NCBI GenBank assembly: GCA_003993805.1
Contig: RSEF01000014.1
Location: 4,334,712 to 4,398,711, forward strand
DNA length: 64,000 nt
Origin: Himantopus leucocephalus
Lineage: Eukaryota; Chordata; Aves; Charadriiformes; Recurvirostridae
Direction: 5' to 3'
Under the pieces are notes generated by a model. It was not told where the DNA came from and did no database searches. It saw only the letters and a list, made by a program, of their open reading frames with translations. This document shows positions 13,701 to 24,730 of the stretch, piece after piece (within the stretch, counting starts at the first letter, position 1; every line of letters begins with the position of its first letter). Made by a program: the position numbers and the translations under genes.

Positions 13701-15039
13701 TGCAGTGTACTGAAGGTCCTGCATCCTCTCTGTGAGGTTGGCCCTACCTGTACAGCCCATCAGCACATTCCTGGGTTGGCTTGAGGAGAACCACTTGAAA
13801 ATGGCTGTAGATAGTCAGTGCCCTTCAGGAATGTGCTAAACAAGCGCTCTCCCTGCTCTCCGCAGCTGCCTGTCTGGAGATCCTGGTTTCCAGCCAGGGC
13901 AGTGGGGAGCTGTAGTTCCCTTGACCTGATTTAGATCCTGCCCAACTGCCCAAATTTACAGACATGAACCAAATGAAACATTGATGTGCACTCGCCACAA
14001 AGGCAAAGACTGACCATCAAACTCAAGCCATCGCAGAGGTGTGGACCGATGTCTAATGGCTCACCCCTGCTGTGGGCAATCAGAAACCTTGGTATCTGTT
14101 TTGGAGATATCATATCTCTTTCTTATCTTTCTTTTTTTTTTTAAAGAAAACACATGTCTGAGATGTAGTCCTGATACCTGCCTGCCTAAGAAAGGTGGAT
14201 TAGTAATTATATACCCTGTGTGCTGGTCAACTCCTTTCTTCACACATTTGCTTCTCAAGCTTGTGGACTTTTCTTCTAGCACTCACCAGTGACCCTCCTG
14301 CGTCATGAGTTAAGCCAATTTTTCTCGCTTTGGCCATCCTGGCTAAGGGCACCTTCCCACTCCTGCTGGAGGCTCCTCTGCTCAAGCACTGGGACTGTAT
14401 GTGTCACTTTAGACCAGTCAGTGCATGGAAAAGGAAGAGAGAGAGAGAGAGAGAGCAACGCTGTGGTGTGCAGATGGAGTTATCAGGCCTGCATTCATAT
14501 GTTGGGGACTGGATGGACTTACACCACACTAGAGAAGGATCGTGGCCATTTGTGTACATAAAAACTTTTGTGAAGGACTTCCTTGCTGGATTCTTCCAAG
14601 AATCTTTTCTGTAAGTGTCAGTCCTAACCCAACCATTTTTTCTTGGATCTCACTGTTTCCTTAAAGCACATGCCCCCTCCCTCATGCTTTTAATGGAACT
14701 ATGCCCTATTGTATTATTATGCTGCATTTGATTTTATTTTTTTTGATACTCAGGCACTTCAGTTCAGGGACAGGCTCCTGTTATGCAGTTAATGAGTAAT
14801 ACTTGCTTGGGAATGAAACCCAGACTGGAGTCCTCTTGACAAAAGCCTGGATTAAAGGAGGAGTTTGTCAGTGGCTTGTTAAGTCTTCAATTAATGTCTT
14901 CACTTTCTCTGCATCCTCCAGATCAAAGCCCCTATCATTTGGATGCATCACTTGCCTTTTGCAAGACCCCCGTGTGGTCTCTCACTCACTAGGTCTAACA
15001 TTTTCTACTCATTTAGAGAAGAGAAGGGATTGCATCGAA
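10759..15039. other. Unique non-coding sequence, no gene seen
   Basis: No recognised gene or repeat apart from the GA microsatellite listed separately. The reading frames present are short and unrelated to known families. Confidence 0.55.
14435..14455. repeat. Short (GA)n microsatellite
   Basis: About nine to ten GA units interrupted only at the 5' edge (GGAAGAGAGAGA and onward). It is a simple sequence repeat with no other signal. Confidence 0.9.
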
Positions 15040-15560
15040 ACAAGTCGCTAAGATTCTGCCATCTTAAAAATCAGTGTTGCATTTCCACCTTTCCCTTCAT
15101 ACTTCTAGTGAAATGTTCAGCTTTGGCCAATAGAAATTCCAGATTCCAGTGTGTTAATGGCAATATTTATTTAGTTATCAATGTCAGCCTTTGTTTTTCT
15201 AACCTTGTCTTGATCATTAACATCCCGTAGTTAATGAAGTTGTTCAAAATATTTTGTGGTATCGGACAAAGCTAGGTACATAACAGCTTGATCAATACTT
15301 TTCAGCGATAGTTTTACTCCAAACCTGTGTTTTGAACATGAACCTTCAAAATAGTTTATTGGCCAAGACAAACGGTGTCTGTGCACAGTTATGTTTTTAC
15401 AGTATTTTAATTCCAGTGAATCAGTACAGTAAATATTGATACACTGTTTTGCCTTCGGTATTTTTGGACTTCTGTCAAATTAATTAAATAGTAAATAGCA
15501 GAGTGGATATCCCAGCACACTGTCCTATCAAATGCTAAGCAAGATTAGAATGCCTGATAA
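15040..15560. promoter_or_regulatory. AT-rich block resembling a conserved non-coding element
   Basis: AT-rich, non-repetitive sequence with many homeodomain-like cores, including CAAATTAATTAAATAG around 15476-15491 (TAATTA at 15481-15486), GATCATTAACATC and GTAGTTAATGAAG. There is no long open frame and no known repeat. The regulatory call is inference from composition and motif clustering only. Confidence 0.2.
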
Positions 15561-15810
15561 AAAGGTCTTTATGGTACTGCAAATAAAGGAAGGACACGGT
15601 GTTATACCAGCCTTTGTTGGCATTTCCCATGTGGTTTTCTGAAGTGAACATGTACTTTGTGTTCTTTAACAGATGAGAAAGCTTCACTGCTGTGCGTGTT
15701 TGCAACATACTTTTATAATTATCTTTCCATCCTTGGTGTTTATTTTCTCCTTTTTCACTGTGATTCCTGCAATTTACAGGTTGTTTTTTTTTTTCTTCTT
15801 CTTCTTGCAG

Positions 15811-16081
15811 AACTGAAAGCGACACCCGTAGGTTGCTAACCTCCATCTGTGATGGTGTCTGCAGAGTTTGCAGCTGCTATTTATCAGCCTGCACATGGAT
15901 CACCTCCCATTTCTCGGGGATAGTCTTAACCGCACATAGAGGGAGCTGTCCTATTATCCCTCTCGTCGTCCTCACCCTATCAAAACCTTTTATGTCAACA
16001 CGCAGAGAACATCAAACAGAGGTGATTTCTCTAGATGCTGCCTATCTCCCTCAGGGTCCTCTTCTGCTGGCCAAGCCGCAG
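15811..16081 (+). other. Speculative internal exon (271 nt), product unknown
   Basis: A strong acceptor-like sequence (about 25 pyrimidine-rich bases ending CTTCTTGCAG at 15810) precedes a 271-nt segment followed by the donor-like CAG/GTATGAGT at 16082. One frame is open for all 90 codons, with a cysteine-rich stretch (CDGVCRVCSCYLSAC). The pyrimidine tract contains (CTT)n and could simply be a microsatellite. The product matches nothing I know. The segment could also be a non-coding RNA exon or chance. Confidence 0.13.
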
Positions 16082-16083
16082 GT

Positions 16084-16220
16084 ATGAGTTTGCTTCGGGG
16101 GCCGAGGAAGGCAAGGCGCGGGCTTCCTCCCGGGCGGCGGCGCGGTGGCTGGGAGCCGGCAAACACCGCAGAGCCGGGGCAGCCCGGGAACGCTGCCGCC
16201 GCCACAGCCACGCCGGTGAT
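16084..16220. other. Small CpG-rich islet
   Basis: An abrupt GC-rich patch with roughly 18 CpG in about 130 bases (GGGCGGCGGCGCGGTGG and surroundings), in otherwise CpG-poor sequence. It may be a weakly methylated regulatory patch or the start of an unrecognised transcript. It lies directly after the speculative exon at 15811-16081. No TATA box or known promoter architecture is evident. Confidence 0.4.
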
Positions 16221-17356
16221 CAACACAGCAAAACATGTTGTCTGCAGCATTTTGCTTACTCAGCATCGGTGCTGGCCAGCCAGCAAACCCCGCAGGCTGT
16301 TACAGTAGAAGTTTATGCTTTCCGACCTATTTATTGACTACATTCCTGAGCCTGCAGGCATCTGCTTTAACAAAGGCATGTGACCAAGGAAGCAATCGAG
16401 ATCCATCGTATTATATAGTTTGGTTTTCAAAGCTGATGACCTGGGAACCTCCGCTTCTCTTTTGCATTTATCTGTCCATGTCTTCTGTGCTTATCTCTTG
16501 CATTGATTGGCTTGAGAGATTACAAAACTCCAGCTCTGGCTTTGCCTCTCTGAATTCACAAACTCTAAAGATGTAAGCATTTCGGTGCCAGGTTTCTGCA
16601 AACTTGCTTTTTTTCTGCGCGTATAACTTGAAGATTCAGTATGATTCAGCTTTTAGTGCAATTTGCAAGCAAAACTGAGTCCATATTGATACTGAAGAAT
16701 GAATTGGCTTTTATTGACAGATACTTAAGCTCACATTCATCACATCACAACATTCCCAAGTAAATTTTGTTCATAAAAACAGATTGAAAACTTGACCCAG
16801 ATAGACTTCACGAGAAAGTTTGTTGTCGCCAGGAACTGAAAACAAATCTCATGGAATGTGAAACAGACCTTTAAATAGATGGGAGTCTGCTGGGAGTCTG
16901 TACCAGTAGAGGTTTGGGTAATTGCATCCCAGTATCCTGTATTATCCAATTTCCCTGGAGGATGGCATACCTGGAAGGCAATTTGCTTTGCAGAAAGGTT
17001 ACAATAACTTTCATATAAGTGTGTAACAGGACGTGTACTCTAGTGGCTCCAGGTCTCACGTAGTAGTTCTCGTTAGGAGATACAGTTTGCTTCTAAGCGT
17101 TGGGTATGATCCTCTACAAAATCCCGCAGGTCTCAACCCCCCCAGAATTCCTCCTGATCTAAGAGAGAAGCCTGCGATCCGAACCCGAGTGATGTTTCCC
17201 TTTGCACACAGGAGCTTCTTCCCCATTGTTCCGAGTGAGCGAGGCAAATACTTTTGCAGAACCTGTTTGAACACGCATGTTTTTTTCAGAAGGGAACATA
17301 AAGCAATTTGACATGGTCTTGTTATTTTCTTTTGGAACATTGGATCTGCCTGTACT

Positions 17357-17358
<2 letters not shown>
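16221..17358. other. Unique non-coding sequence, no gene seen
   Basis: No recognisable gene, RNA or repeat. Confidence 0.55.
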
Positions 17359-17391
<33 letters not shown>

Positions 17392-17419
17392 NTTTTTTTT
17401 TTTTTTTTTTTTTTTTTTT
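17359..17419. repeat. 61-base poly-T tract containing an N
   Basis: An uninterrupted T run except for the N at 17392. It could be the poly-A end of a minus-strand retroposed sequence, but the bases downstream on the plus strand show no recognisable cDNA. A long homopolymer with unresolved length is the safer reading. Confidence 0.95.
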
Positions 17420-20400
17420 GTCTTTTCCTCTCTTTCTTTTTCCACATGAACTAATTCAGGAGAGAACAAGGGAAGTCCTTCAGGAGAAGAAGGCACAGTG
17501 TGTGCCGGAGTGACCTTGGGGATTTTGCCTCTGTCATTGCCCTCGCCAACTCTTGATAAGCAGCAAGTGAAACGGATTTACAAGCTTGCAGAAATCATTT
17601 CATTTTCTCTCATTTTATCAGCACAGATGGAAAGCAGGGCTGTATCTAATCTCAGTCCAGAATCAGCTGGAGTTGGACTGATAGTGTATAAAGACAGCAA
17701 AAGCAGCAGATTTATAAATTTCCTGGGCTGTAACTTGTGCTGTGTGAGCTAATAAGACGGAGCTCTTCAGTAGTTTATGCTTAAGGAAGATAGAGATACA
17801 AAGACATTTATTCTGACATTCCATTTCTTTAAAATACTCCCTAGTCCTGTACCAGATGCTACGTTTCCTGACATTTCTAATTTACTGCTTGCTCTAAAAT
17901 CTTTCCTGGAAATACAATCTAAGCGGGCCAAATGCCGGGGCTCTTCCTCAGTCGAGGTACGTGGGTGTGAGCGCGCCAACATCTCACTACCAGCCCTGTT
18001 CGATGGGATGCACGCGGATGGTCCTGAAGTTTATTCCACAGACGCCTTTTAACTTTCTCGCCCCTCCTCTTATTTTTTTTTTTCTTGTCCCCTGAGTTCT
18101 TTCTGCAGCATTTGAAAAATTAAAAAAGTTCAGTGATCCCAACTTAGTGCTTTGCAGGCAGCCAGCTGCACTCCGAAACCGCCGCCCAGGTATGCGTTTG
18201 ACCACATTTGGCAGCGCTCGCTGCAAAAAAGAGCTATTAAGACTGGTTGAGGACCGGGACTGAATTGCCCTCTTACCTTAGACTGTGGTTCCTGTGATTC
18301 GGGGTTAAGTGGAGGGGGATGTCAAGCATACCCGTTTAGGAGTAAATTGTTAAGTTATACATTTTGTCTTTGAACAGGGTAATGAGCTGCTGCAGAGCAT
18401 TCCAATGAAAATATTAAGGGGACACTTAGTGTAATGTGTAGCTTCTACATATGTTCGCTCAGGCACAGACACTCCATTAGTACAATACCTCCACAACGTA
18501 ACCAAGGTCTCCCAACAGCGAGGGCTTGTCTGACACGTTTCTGTGTGGATGAGGAATCGAGAATCATGTACAGTAAAGAGAAACATGTGTAAAAGTAGCA
18601 AGAAAGGTCATTACTGCTAGGGAAAAAGAAAGCCTCGCTGGATTAACTAGCAAGCTGTTGAAGCCCTAACAAGTCAGTTCTACATCTGCACCGGTCAATT
18701 TTGTGTTCATTGCTAAAGGGTTGGATTGGAAATTAATAAATAATCACCCCTATGAGTTTTATAGCAAGGTTGTTCATGTGGGGGCTCTGGGAAAACGTTC
18801 CAGCCTTTGCCTTCTAGACACATGGATTTAAATCTAGGGATAACATGCACTGGAAATGGGTACTGTGACTTGTCCGCTTGCTGCCTGAAAACACCAATTA
18901 AAAAAACCCCACTCCGCTAACAACCTGTGCAGCTGATGGTCTTTGCATGGCCTGGATGCTGTTAATCCAAATTCCGGTAAGATGCAAAAATAAAAAATGA
19001 GCAGCCGCATATCCAGCTAGGAAAGAACATGGACAGTGTCGGATGGGGGCGAATCTTCAGCTCCTGTGCCTGCTGCAGACGCAGGCATTCATCAGGTCCA
19101 GCAGTGTTACACCACCGGGCATCACGTTTCAGCTGGTCGCGAGACAAAGATGATGGGGGAGATTTGGGGTCCTTTCCTGGCTCTACAGCACTCTTGGATG
19201 ACTTTGAAACAAAACAGCTGAGATGGAGAGCAGAGGCTCTCAGGAGTCTGGCATCCTCAATTTCTTTTAAGTCATTAGGCCGTAGGAGCTCTCGTGCTCC
19301 TGCAATTCAAATAATACCAGTACATTAACTTGCAAACAAAGCTTTCCCATGCCGAGGTTAAACAAACTTCCCCTTAGAAGCTTTAAAGTTTCACCTCGTC
19401 TTAAAAGAAAAACACATCACACAAGGGCTTGAGAGTTTTTGGTAAAAGCTGCAATGTTTTTCTTCTTTTTTTAACTTGGTTGTATTTAGAAGAAGAGATA
19501 CTTCTTAACAAAGATAAGCTAACAGGTGACAGAAAGTTTCAAGCTAGAAAAATACAAGTTGAAGAAGGGCATATGGGCCCTCACATGAGTGAGTTTGTCC
19601 TTCCTGTGATATCTAACATCCTCATTGTTTGGTGTATAAAATCATTTTTCTGTATAAAAATACACAGCATACTTTTTTTTTCTCCAAAGATCTCCAATTA
19701 CTATAATATCTCGTCAAGGCTATAGTGACTGCTGATGTTCCTGTAAGGAAGCGTTCTCCTTCCACGACTCTGAGTCAGATTTCTGTTGCCTGCTCTAGTT
19801 CCTTTCCGGCTTTCGAGCAGCAGGTGGGAGCCAAATACCCAGCGGATCTCTCCATCTGATGTTCAGTGGGACGTTATGGGGGGAGGAAACATTGACAACG
19901 GGATATGGTGCAGTCCGGGCCAGTGGTATGATGGTAAATGAAGGTCAGTTGTTTTCGGAAGCGTGAGGAGGTTGTACATTGGGCCTGATTTTACCTGAAT
20001 TCACAATATTGTAGGATTTTATTGCAACCAAACCAGATGCCCTTCAGGCTAATGGCTTACACATGGCTGTTGGCTGGGCAGGGGCACGTCCTGGCTTTCA
20101 GCGCGAAAGCCCCGCATTAGTGCACGCCGCTGTGTCAGTCAGTGGTGGTGCTTTGGTTTTTTCAGGTTGATCCGCCCCACTGGAGCTGTCGTGCTGCTGC
20201 AGAGTCAGCAAAAACCAGATCTGGCATGAAACCGGCCCAACCACCAGAGAATCAGAGCTGGCACGTTGGGTATTTTCCCTCTTTTTCTGCCTTGCCCCCA
20301 GCAGCAATGGGTTGCAAGGAGCAACCACCTTGGTTGTGAGCTTTATCGTACAGGTAAAGAAAAAAGGATTGCAGTGAATAGTAGAGTCTAGTGCCACGGT

Positions 20401-20959
20401 TTTGCTCCACGTTGTGCCTTTATTCTCATTTCTTACCTTGCCGCTGGATCCAGCATCAAACTGCCTTCATCAGACAGCTATCAAATGTAAATCTGGAGCA
20501 ATCCTGGTCCCCAAGGAGCCCAGTGGGAACTTTGCTTTCTTTCTAGCAGCTGCTCACCCCTAATGCGAAATTTGGGGAATATTCATTTTCATGCTTTCCC
20601 TTTCGATAACCACAATTTTGTTCACTACCTGTCAGCAAAATCACATAGCACTCATTTCTGATGGAGATTTCAGACATCTCGCCTTAAGACCCGAGGATTA
20701 CATCAGCAATTAGAGCTTTAGAGACCTTTTGTCTTAAGTGATTATTACTGCAGAGTTTATTCTAAAACTTTATCTAGCCTTACCCAGCCCATATACATCT
20801 GGACTGCATTCCAGGAATGCCATTCCTTCTCCATTGTTTCTCTTGTGTTTTTATGTAACTATTCGAATCCAGAGATGCACTCACTTTTACATTGTAGACA
20901 TGGTTTTAACTGGCACAGCAAACATTTTCCTACACTTATCTTTAGAAAAATATATGTAA
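17420..20959. other. Unique non-coding sequence, no gene seen
   Basis: No gene or interspersed repeat recognised. A phrase near 19980 (GGGCCTGATTTTACC) resembles the outer arm of the MITE-like palindromes listed elsewhere but is too short to call. Confidence 0.5.
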
Positions 20960-21370
20960 GAGATAATCTAATCTTAAATTTAAAGTTTAACACAAATACA
21001 GGGAGAGATGACAACTTGTGAAACTATTTCTCTCTAAGACATGCTAACACGGGTGATAGGACAGAGTACACATTATTTCTCAAATGGGGAAAAATGAATA
21101 TTTAAGACCTACTTAGAAAGTTCTGCATTGCTGTTGACAGCAGTATTGTGTCTGAGGATGATCAAATAGAGCTCATTGAATAATTCATTAAGTGCATTTT
21201 GCAAACCTGTTCAAAATGTTTGTTTAAATTATTTATCCAGTTCTATGTGGTAAAACTCAGAGGAATGAGCCCCCCCCCCCTAAAATGCTGCAAATGTTTT
21301 ACCGCATTTCCAAAACAGAACAACCATCATATAACAATCATAATAGCTTGATGCTATTTAATTTGCCTTT
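20960..21370. promoter_or_regulatory. AT-rich block, possible non-coding conserved element
   Basis: AT-rich, non-coding and non-repetitive apart from an 11-base C run at 21270-21280. It contains TTGAATAATTCATTAAGTG near 21177-21195 and TTTAAATTATTTATCC near 21223-21238. The call is from composition only. Confidence 0.15.
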
Positions 21371-23654
21371 TGTACAATGCCCGATCCTGAAATGAACGCT
21401 GATCTGTCACCACCATTCATCACGCGCGTCTCTGAGACGGCGGCTTGGCCCGCTGCAGGGGTGCAAGCGGGCTGGGGGAAGGTCTGGGGTAGCACACCCC
21501 GTCCTCCGAGGCTCTGAGGGAGCTTCAGACAGCGGCTGCGTTATCTCAGCAGTGCTTTCCATCGGGCAGTGATTGATGAGGGCAATGGGCACAGGGGGCT
21601 GCTTTTCAACTCCGACTGCGCCCATGACCTTGGCCAGTCACCGAGACCCGTGTGCTCAAAAACGTTGAGTAATCTGGAGCAGCCCGGAGGCTCTCCGCAG
21701 GCCTGATTTCCCATAGATGTGAAAAACCCAAATGTGGGCTGGCACATACTCATCAGGTGCACCAAAAAAAAAAAAAAGAAGAGGTTGAGTTTTCAGAGGT
21801 CCCCTCTCCCCACCCCCTGGTTGCACTTCTCTAATTTTCTGGTGATGCCTGGTGCATTTTCAGAGGACTATCACCCTGAATGAAAACAAAAGGCATGCGT
21901 ATTTTCTGCACGTAGCCATCAGTAGCAGAATAGGGAAGAACAGCATTAAAACATGACTGTAGGTCCACAGTAAAGAAATGCAAAATGCATCTAAAACAAT
22001 CCCCCCCCGCCTTGTGAGTTGATATGACTTGAACTAAAAATTTATTAAAAACAGGTAAGTGCAGTTGACTTGTCAACGTGATGGTCTGTTTACCCCCATC
22101 TGACAGATCCCATCTCAGTCTGGCAGAAGTTTTCATTTGCCATCACCAAGAAAAAATAACTCACAGAAAACTGAGTTAAACTGGTTGCAAAGTGGATATT
22201 AACAGGGACACGCTGTTTATTTAAATCCTTTTAAAATACCACTGGATGTTCTTGCAAGTGAAAGAGACAGCTATAAATATTTGCTGCAGAAGGAAACCAA
22301 AATAAAAATTAAATGCCTGAAATGCAGCAAGCTCTTCAATTACATAATGAGCATCATCTTTGCAGTGGGTAATTCTGAAGGGTGGGGTTTTTTCCCTCTT
22401 ATTCCCCTTTTTTCAGCTTCAGAATATCCCTGTAATTGTATTATATTCTCTTTCCTCTGTCTTGTGTTATACTTTCCTATATGGCTATCAGAATGTATGG
22501 CTCATGACATCAAGAAAGCTTTGTAGACTGCATGAGCTTGCATGGATAGCTTTCCAGTGGTATTTAGTCCAACAGGAGTGGTGGGAATGTTACAAAGAAT
22601 GATTAGTCAGTGTGCTGCCATCTATAAACAGCTTAGCTTAACTTTTTCCTTTGAGTTGTTACTTTAATATTTATCTTCATGACAATTTAATTAGCATGAG
22701 CTCCACTCAGAAAGGGTTGCAAGCCTATCCTTCCCATAGGGTAAGACTGTGCAGTCAAAAACACTCATGTTTTATTCAATTTTTATGCAGCTAAATAGCT
22801 TACAAGAGAAATGTAGAGAAGGTTACATCTTCAGAACTTAACTACTCATGGGCAGACATAGCAGCTTGTAAACCTCCAAATCTGCTGTTTGTCGGACCGT
22901 TTTTCCTGCTGCTTCTGCCTAGAAATGACTCCCGGGTTAACTTCTTTTGGATAATTATCTAAGTGCTCAAATACTCCATACTGGCCCAAATACCAGTGAT
23001 ACGCACACCAAGAGGCGGTAGGAGATATTCTTCCAAGTAAAGATTGCCATTTATTCCCTGCCCCAGCAGTAGCCCAGACTTTCTGCCGCTCCTTGGGCAG
23101 GGCTGGAGGCCGGCACAGGACAGGGGCTTTCCCGGTCCCGCTGCCGTGGCCGAGCCCAGCCTGGTGAGCAGGACCCATGCGCCTCGTCACACCGCTTCCC
23201 AGTGAGAAGGGGAAACGAGCTCCACCGCAGGTGATTGCAGCCCTCTGCCAAAATCTGCTGTGCTTCGGGCTCGGGCAGGACAATCTGGAATTGCCTCCTA
23301 CCCAGGTGTCCCCTCTGTAAATGCATGGGCCAGTTCTGCGCTGTGGGATTAAATAGGGAAGATATTGATTCTTTCCTTTGTACTAAAATTCCCAGGCTAT
23401 ATCCGCACCACAGAGTAGCTCTATATTCCCACTGTCCTCCCACTCGCTTCAACAGTGTAGTGGAATAATTTACAAGTACTACACTGCTATGAAAAAGCTA
23501 TGTAACGCCTTTAGAAGAGCAATAGCATAATTTTTGCTTAAAATTCCTTAAAGATCAATTAATTTCTGACATGCCCTTCAAAGCTATGTGAACTGGATCT
23601 ATAGTATTTTGCTACAGGATATTTTCCCATGCTCATTTGTTTCTTGTCTTACTT
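21371..23654. other. Unique sequence with two GC-rich patches
   Basis: GC-rich patches lie at about 21410-21560 and 23080-23290. An AT-rich stretch near 22670-22700 includes CAATTTAATTAGCATGAG (TAATTA at 22688-22693). The open frames in the GC-rich patches have no recognisable product. Confidence 0.5.
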
Positions 23655-24730
23655 ACACAGAGGCACAGAAAACAGGCTGGAAGGGACCTCAAGAGGTCAT
23701 CTAGTTCATCCCTCTGCCCCAGGGGAAGATTACTCGTCCTCTGTGCTCTGCTAGCAGTTTAAAAACCTCCAATAAATGGGAACTTCACAGCTTCCCTAGG
23801 CCATCTCTTCCAGTGCCAGTCATCCTTACTACTTGAAAGTTTTCCTAATGCCTAACCAGGATGTTCCTTGCTGCAACTCATGAACGTTTCTTCTCATCCC
23901 ATCTGTAATGGAAAAGGACAAGAATTTGTGTCCTCTCTCCCTATAGCTCTCACATACTTGAAGACCTTTTGTCCCCTTCTCTAGACTAAACAATCCTCAA
24001 TCTTCAGTGGTCCTTGTTTTCAAGACCTTTGGTCATCCCTGCTGTCCTCTGGACTCTCGCCAATGGCCCACTTCTCTCTTAAACTGTAGTGCTAAAATAA
24101 GACGAAATCTCCCAGCGGAGGCCTTCCCAGCGCGACGTGGAAGGAAACGATTTTGTGTGTGTGCGTGTTAGAGACAAGACTCCTGGGTATTGCATCTTGC
24201 GAGTGCATTTGTGCATTTGTCATAAAAACATGGACATTCCTGACCCATGCTCAACTTGGGATCTGCTATAAACCTCAGGTCTTTGCATGCAGAACTGGTA
24301 TGTCAGTGGTCAGCCACATCCTGTATTTGTGCAATCAATTATTTATAACTAATTGCAGAAAATTCTATTTTTCCTGATTGACTTTCATCCTTTCTTGGCC
24401 ATTTCCCCACTCTTTAAGATCGCTGTAAATTTTCAGCATATTGCGGACCTTCTAGCTTGATGCCGTTTCCAAATCTAAGAAGCATATTATCTAGTCAATG
24501 GCATGGGTTATTATTTAAAGAACCAGACCAGTAACAGGCTTTTAGAATATCCTAACCCTTACACTTTTCTTCTAAGAGTAATCTGTAGCTAGGTCTTCCC
24601 GAGAACAGTTTTTCACACTTTGTGTTCCCATCTTGCATAAGTTTATTTTCAATCTGTTTCTCAAACTTGCTGATAAGAATACAACGAGACACTAACAAAA
24701 TTTCACTTCAGTCGAGGTGTATCTCCAAAC
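23655..24730 (-). mobile_element. Old, long CR1 LINE fragment
   Basis: Read on the plus strand the segment starts with the reverse complement of a CR1 3' end (GGCTGGAAGGGACCTCAAGAG, then TCATCTAGTTCATCCCTCTG). It continues through diverged CR1 3' UTR and ORF2-end sequence, including a TTTCTTGGCCATTT stretch, GCTTGATGCCGTTTCCAAAT and AAACTTGCTGATAAGAATAC. These follow the order of the amniote CR1 consensus as I remember it. It is highly diverged, with indels and no usable frame, so it is an old copy. Its 5' boundary (near 24730) is approximate. Confidence 0.8.

Noticed and set aside
17170..17200. B-box-like GGTTCGGATC on the minus strand suggesting a tRNA
   Set aside because: No A box, no cloverleaf arms and no terminator at the right distance.
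17056..17496. 146-codon minus-strand open frame with a long poly-lysine
   Set aside because: The lysines come from the T homopolymer and its N. The flanks match nothing.
21600..21650. Possible second MIR core (GACCTTGGCCAGTCAC)
   Set aside because: Only one short word matches and the flanks do not follow the MIR consensus.
23655..24730. Open frames within the old CR1 as host genes
   Set aside because: They lie inside decayed LINE sequence, and the CR1 sense strand is the opposite one.
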